From: DTU080 sp050945315
GTDB lineage: Bacteria; Bacillota; Limnochordia; DTU080
Length of the DNA stretch: 8,581 nucleotides
Direction: 5' to 3'
Assembly (NCBI GenBank): GCA_050945315.1
Contig: JBMNSS010000115.1
Span: 1 to 8,581 of the forward strand
Below, in pieces: positions 6,798 through 8,581 of this stretch (within the stretch, counting starts at the first letter, position 1; each line of letters begins with the position of its first letter). The position numbers were made by a program, and so were the translations under genes. The notes under the pieces are model-generated. The model saw only the letters and a program-made list of their open reading frames with translations, ran no database searches and was not told the DNA's origin.

Positions 6798-7008
6798 CAG
6801 CTGTCTCCTCCTTGCTATATCTTCTAAAAACATCGCACCAAAGACTACGTCTTGTACCTTAGTATTTCCTTCACCGCTGACACGTTTTCCGTTCCGCACG
6901 CCGACGACGCGACCATACGAACATCCGAAGATCCTTACAGGAATATCGTTCGCCCGCATGGAATCATTAGCCGTCAATGACATCCTATAAGGAGGTCCTT
7001 TCAGAACC
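6798..7008. promoter_or_regulatory. Divergent intergenic region between solute-binding protein and purine permease
   Basis: This 211-bp stretch must hold both start regions. Visible are the ribosome binding site AAGGAGGAG (6805-6813, minus strand) and AAGGAGGT (6989-6996, plus strand, 12 nt before ATG 7009, a rather long spacing). A small palindrome AAGAC-TAC-GTCTT (6841-6853) could be an operator for either gene. I see no convincing -35/-10 pair on either strand, and no core of a purine riboswitch, which often precedes such permeases in Bacillota. Confidence 0.5.
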
Positions 7009-8349
7009 ATGGCTCAACAAGCTTCATCAGCCAACGAAGGTTTGTTTGAACGCTGGTTTCGTCTTTCGGAGAACAACACGAATGTACGAACCGAGGTAGC
7101 CGCCGGAATCACTACGTTCATGACGATGGCCTACATCATCTTTGTCAACCCCGGCATCGTACAAGAGACGGGGATGCCCTTTGAAGCAGTCATGTATGCC
7201 ACCGTAGCCTCTACGATTCTGGCCACACTGTTGATGGCCTTTTTGGCCAACTACCCCATCGCCCTGGCTCCGGGAATGGGACTCAATGCCTACTTCACCT
7301 ATACGGTTGTCTTAGGCATGGGCCTGTCCTGGCAACAGGCTTTGGGTGCAGTCTTCATTTCCGGTGTCGTCTTTATCTTATTGACGCTGACCAGAGTACG
7401 CGAAGCGATCATCGATGCCGTGCCTGCCTCCTTGAAAGGAGCCATCGGTGCCGGTATCGGCCTTTTCATTGCTTTTATAGGTCTGAGCAACGGAGGAGTC
7501 GTCGTCTCAGATCCGGCCACCTTCGTCGCCTTGGGCAAGCTGACTGATGCCGCTCCTTTGCTGACCATGATCGGTGTTCTCATTACCGGAACCTTGCTGG
7601 CCCTGAAGATCAACGGAGCCATCTTGTGGGGTATCATCATCTCAGCTCTGGTAGGCATACCGATGGGCGTTGTCAGCATGCCGACCGGGATTTTGCAGAT
7701 GCCTAATCTCTCCGTATGGCAGCCCATCTTCGGTAAGTTGGACATCCTCGGTGCCCTGCGGGTCGGTCTTCTCGACATCATCTTTGCATTTCTGTTCGTG
7801 GACATGTTCGACACCGTCGGCACTCTGATCGCCGTCGCCAAACAAGGTAATCTGTTGGATGAAAAGGGTCGGCTGCCCAGAGCGAGGGAGGCCTTGCTGG
7901 CGGACGCCATCGGCACCGTCGGCGGTTCGTTCTTCGGTACTCCCACCGTCACCAGCTACGTGGAGTCGGCGGCCGGAGTCGCGGTCGGCGGACGGACCGG
8001 TCTCGTCGGCTTGGTGGTCTCCGCCTGCTTCTTCCTGTCGTTGTTCTTCACGCCCGTCGTCAGCGCCATCGGCGGTGCGGGAGCAGTGACCGCACCGGCA
8101 CTGATCATCGTCGGCTCGATGATGATCAAAGCGGCTCTCGATGTGAAATGGGACGATTTCTCCGAAGCGATCCCGGCCTTTTTGGCTATGGCCACCATGC
8201 CCTTGACCTATTCCATCGCCAACGGTATCTCCTTGGCCTTCATCACCTATCCTTTGATCAAGCTCTGCTCAGGCAGAGGCCGTGAGGTGCATCCGCTCCT
8301 TTACGTTTTGGCCGCGCTTTTCATTCTGCGCTTTGCCTACCTGGCCTGA
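7009..8349 (+). CDS. NCS2 family purine permease (AzgA/PbuG type: hypoxanthine/guanine/adenine)
   Basis: An integral membrane proton-coupled importer, probably for purine bases (hypoxanthine, guanine or adenine) feeding salvage. The 446 residues match the usual length of the AzgA-like branch. Diagnostic stretches: ENNTNVRTEVAAGITTFMTM (21-40) leading into the first membrane helix AYIIFVNPG; NYPIALAPGMGLNAYFTYTV (81-100); SLKGAIGAGIGLFIAFIGL (141-159); FVDMFDTVGTLIAVA (263-277), containing the acidic substrate-site region of helix 8; and the signature GTPTVTSYVESAAGVAVGGRTGL (310-332), where the third residue is more often Ser (GTS) in relatives. About 12-14 membrane helices are apparent. The start is ATG 7009 after AAGGAGGT; no alternative start is needed. 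It is transcribed alone, divergent from the solute-binding protein, and ends in a hairpin terminator. Exact base specificity cannot be read from sequence alone. Confidence 0.93.
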   Translation: MAQQASSANEGLFERWFRLSENNTNVRTEVAAGITTFMTMAYIIFVNPGIVQETGMPFEAVMYATVASTILATLLMAFLANYPIALAPGMGLNAYFTYTVVLGMGLSWQQALGAVFISGVVFILLTLTRVREAIIDAVPASLKGAIGAGIGLFIAFIGLSNGGVVVSDPATFVALGKLTDAAPLLTMIGVLITGTLLALKINGAILWGIIISALVGIPMGVVSMPTGILQMPNLSVWQPIFGKLDILGALRVGLLDIIFAFLFVDMFDTVGTLIAVAKQGNLLDEKGRLPRAREALLADAIGTVGGSFFGTPTVTSYVESAAGVAVGGRTGLVGLVVSACFFLSLFFTPVVSAIGGAGAVTAPALIIVGSMMIKAALDVKWDDFSEAIPAFLAMATMPLTYSIANGISLAFITYPLIKLCSGRGREVHPLLYVLAALFILRFAYLA

Positions 8350-8379
8350 TCGCGACACATCGAGCATAAGCCAGTCTAC

Positions 8380-8413
8380 AGAGCCGTCCGACTCACACGC
8401 CGGGCGGCTCTTT
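8380..8413 (+). terminator. Rho-independent terminator of the purine permease gene
   Basis: AGAGCCGTCCG (8380-8390) pairs with CGGGCGGCTCT (8401-8411) as an 11-bp stem with one G-U wobble and a 10-nt loop, followed by a short run ending TTT (8411-8413). It begins 30 bp after the permease stop. The T-run is short, so efficiency is uncertain. The convergent gene's stop codon lies in the loop and its last codons in the right arm. Confidence 0.7.
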
Positions 8414-8581
8414 CCATAGGCCCGCCCTCGCCGTGCGCCAAAACCATCCGGTCAGGGCCGCCAAGAACAACGCCCCGACATATCCCATAGCGCTGTAGAC
8501 CACGGCGACCAGACGAGAGAAACCGATCCGGGCACCCAGCAAGGACAATCCTGCGGTGAGCAGCACAATGCGGGTGAAAGC
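8393..8581 (-). CDS. C-terminal fragment of an integral membrane protein, possibly YkvI-like (5' end beyond window)
   Basis: An open frame enters from the right edge and ends with TGA at 8395-8393, giving 62 residues. It reads as two membrane helices (about TRIVLLTAGLSLLG and LVAVVYSAMGYVGALFLAAL) with a short basic, tryptophan-containing tail (WFWRTARAGLWKEPPGV). The pattern ARIGFSRLVAVVYSAMGYVG resembles the last helices of YkvI-family uncharacterised membrane proteins, where a 'YP..GY.G' element is common, but this is from memory and the Pro is Ser here. It is convergent with the purine permease and shares the hairpin region with it. That it encodes a membrane protein is fairly sure; the family is tentative. 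Confidence 0.65.
   Translation of the reverse strand, partial: AFTRIVLLTAGLSLLGARIGFSRLVAVVYSAMGYVGALFLAALTGWFWRTARAGLWKEPPGV

Noticed and set aside
6798..7010. 71-codon N-terminal extension of the solute-binding protein frame
   Set aside because: The frame happens to be open through the intergenic region, but the extension precedes a perfect signal peptide and a strong ribosome binding site at 6805-6813, so it is not translated as part of this protein.
7299..7952. Minus-strand open frame of about 217 codons opposite the purine permease
   Set aside because: The translation is rich in Pro, Thr, Met and Lys, typical of the reverse strand of a membrane protein gene.
1..8581. Mobile elements, CRISPR arrays, tRNA or rRNA genes, defence cassettes
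   Set aside because: No spaced direct repeats, transposase or recombinase domains, or RNA gene cores were seen; the window is densely filled with ordinary chromosomal genes.

Overview
The window looks like an ordinary chromosomal stretch from a member of the Bacillota (Firmicutes). The reasons are a Firmicutes-type HelD RNA polymerase-recycling motor, an ammonia-dependent NadE closely resembling the Bacillus enzyme, an AzgA/PbuG-type purine permease, and strong AGGAGG-type ribosome binding sites, with G+C clearly above one half by eye. The one exported protein has an ordinary (non-lipoprotein) signal peptide and contains no cysteine. This would fit a diderm Bacillota lineage (for example Limnochordia-like or Negativicutes-like), but that placement is inference.

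Layout, left to right. On the minus strand lie nadE (N-terminal 122 codons only, cut by the window edge) and, 49 bp upstream of it, tex, encoding an Spt6/Tex-like RNA-binding transcription factor. The two probably form an operon tex-nadE. Divergent from tex is a small YdcZ-type DMT membrane protein that appears to begin at a CTG codon. Its Shine-Dalgarno sequence sits in the loop, and its start codon in the stem, of a perfect 7-bp dyad. This gene converges on helD (minus strand), and the two overlap tail to tail by 9 bp. helD has a plausible sigma-A promoter overlapped by an imperfect dyad. Upstream of helD, and separated from it by a 14-bp perfect inverted repeat, is a monocistronic sugar-type ABC solute-binding protein (minus strand) with no permease or ATPase next to it. 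Divergent from that, across 211 bp, is an NCS2/AzgA-type purine permease (plus strand). It ends in a hairpin with a short T-run, whose right arm also encodes the last residues of a convergent membrane protein cut by the right edge.

The genes do not form one pathway. Two encode RNA polymerase-associated factors (Tex, HelD), one an NAD biosynthesis enzyme, and the rest transport or membrane functions. I see no mobile element, CRISPR array, tRNA, rRNA or defence-type cassette. The observations most worth following up are the CTG start with its hairpin, a Ser-to-Ala change in the NadE ATP-binding P-loop, and the orphan cysteine-free binding protein. I did not find convincing evidence of an undescribed multi-gene system.
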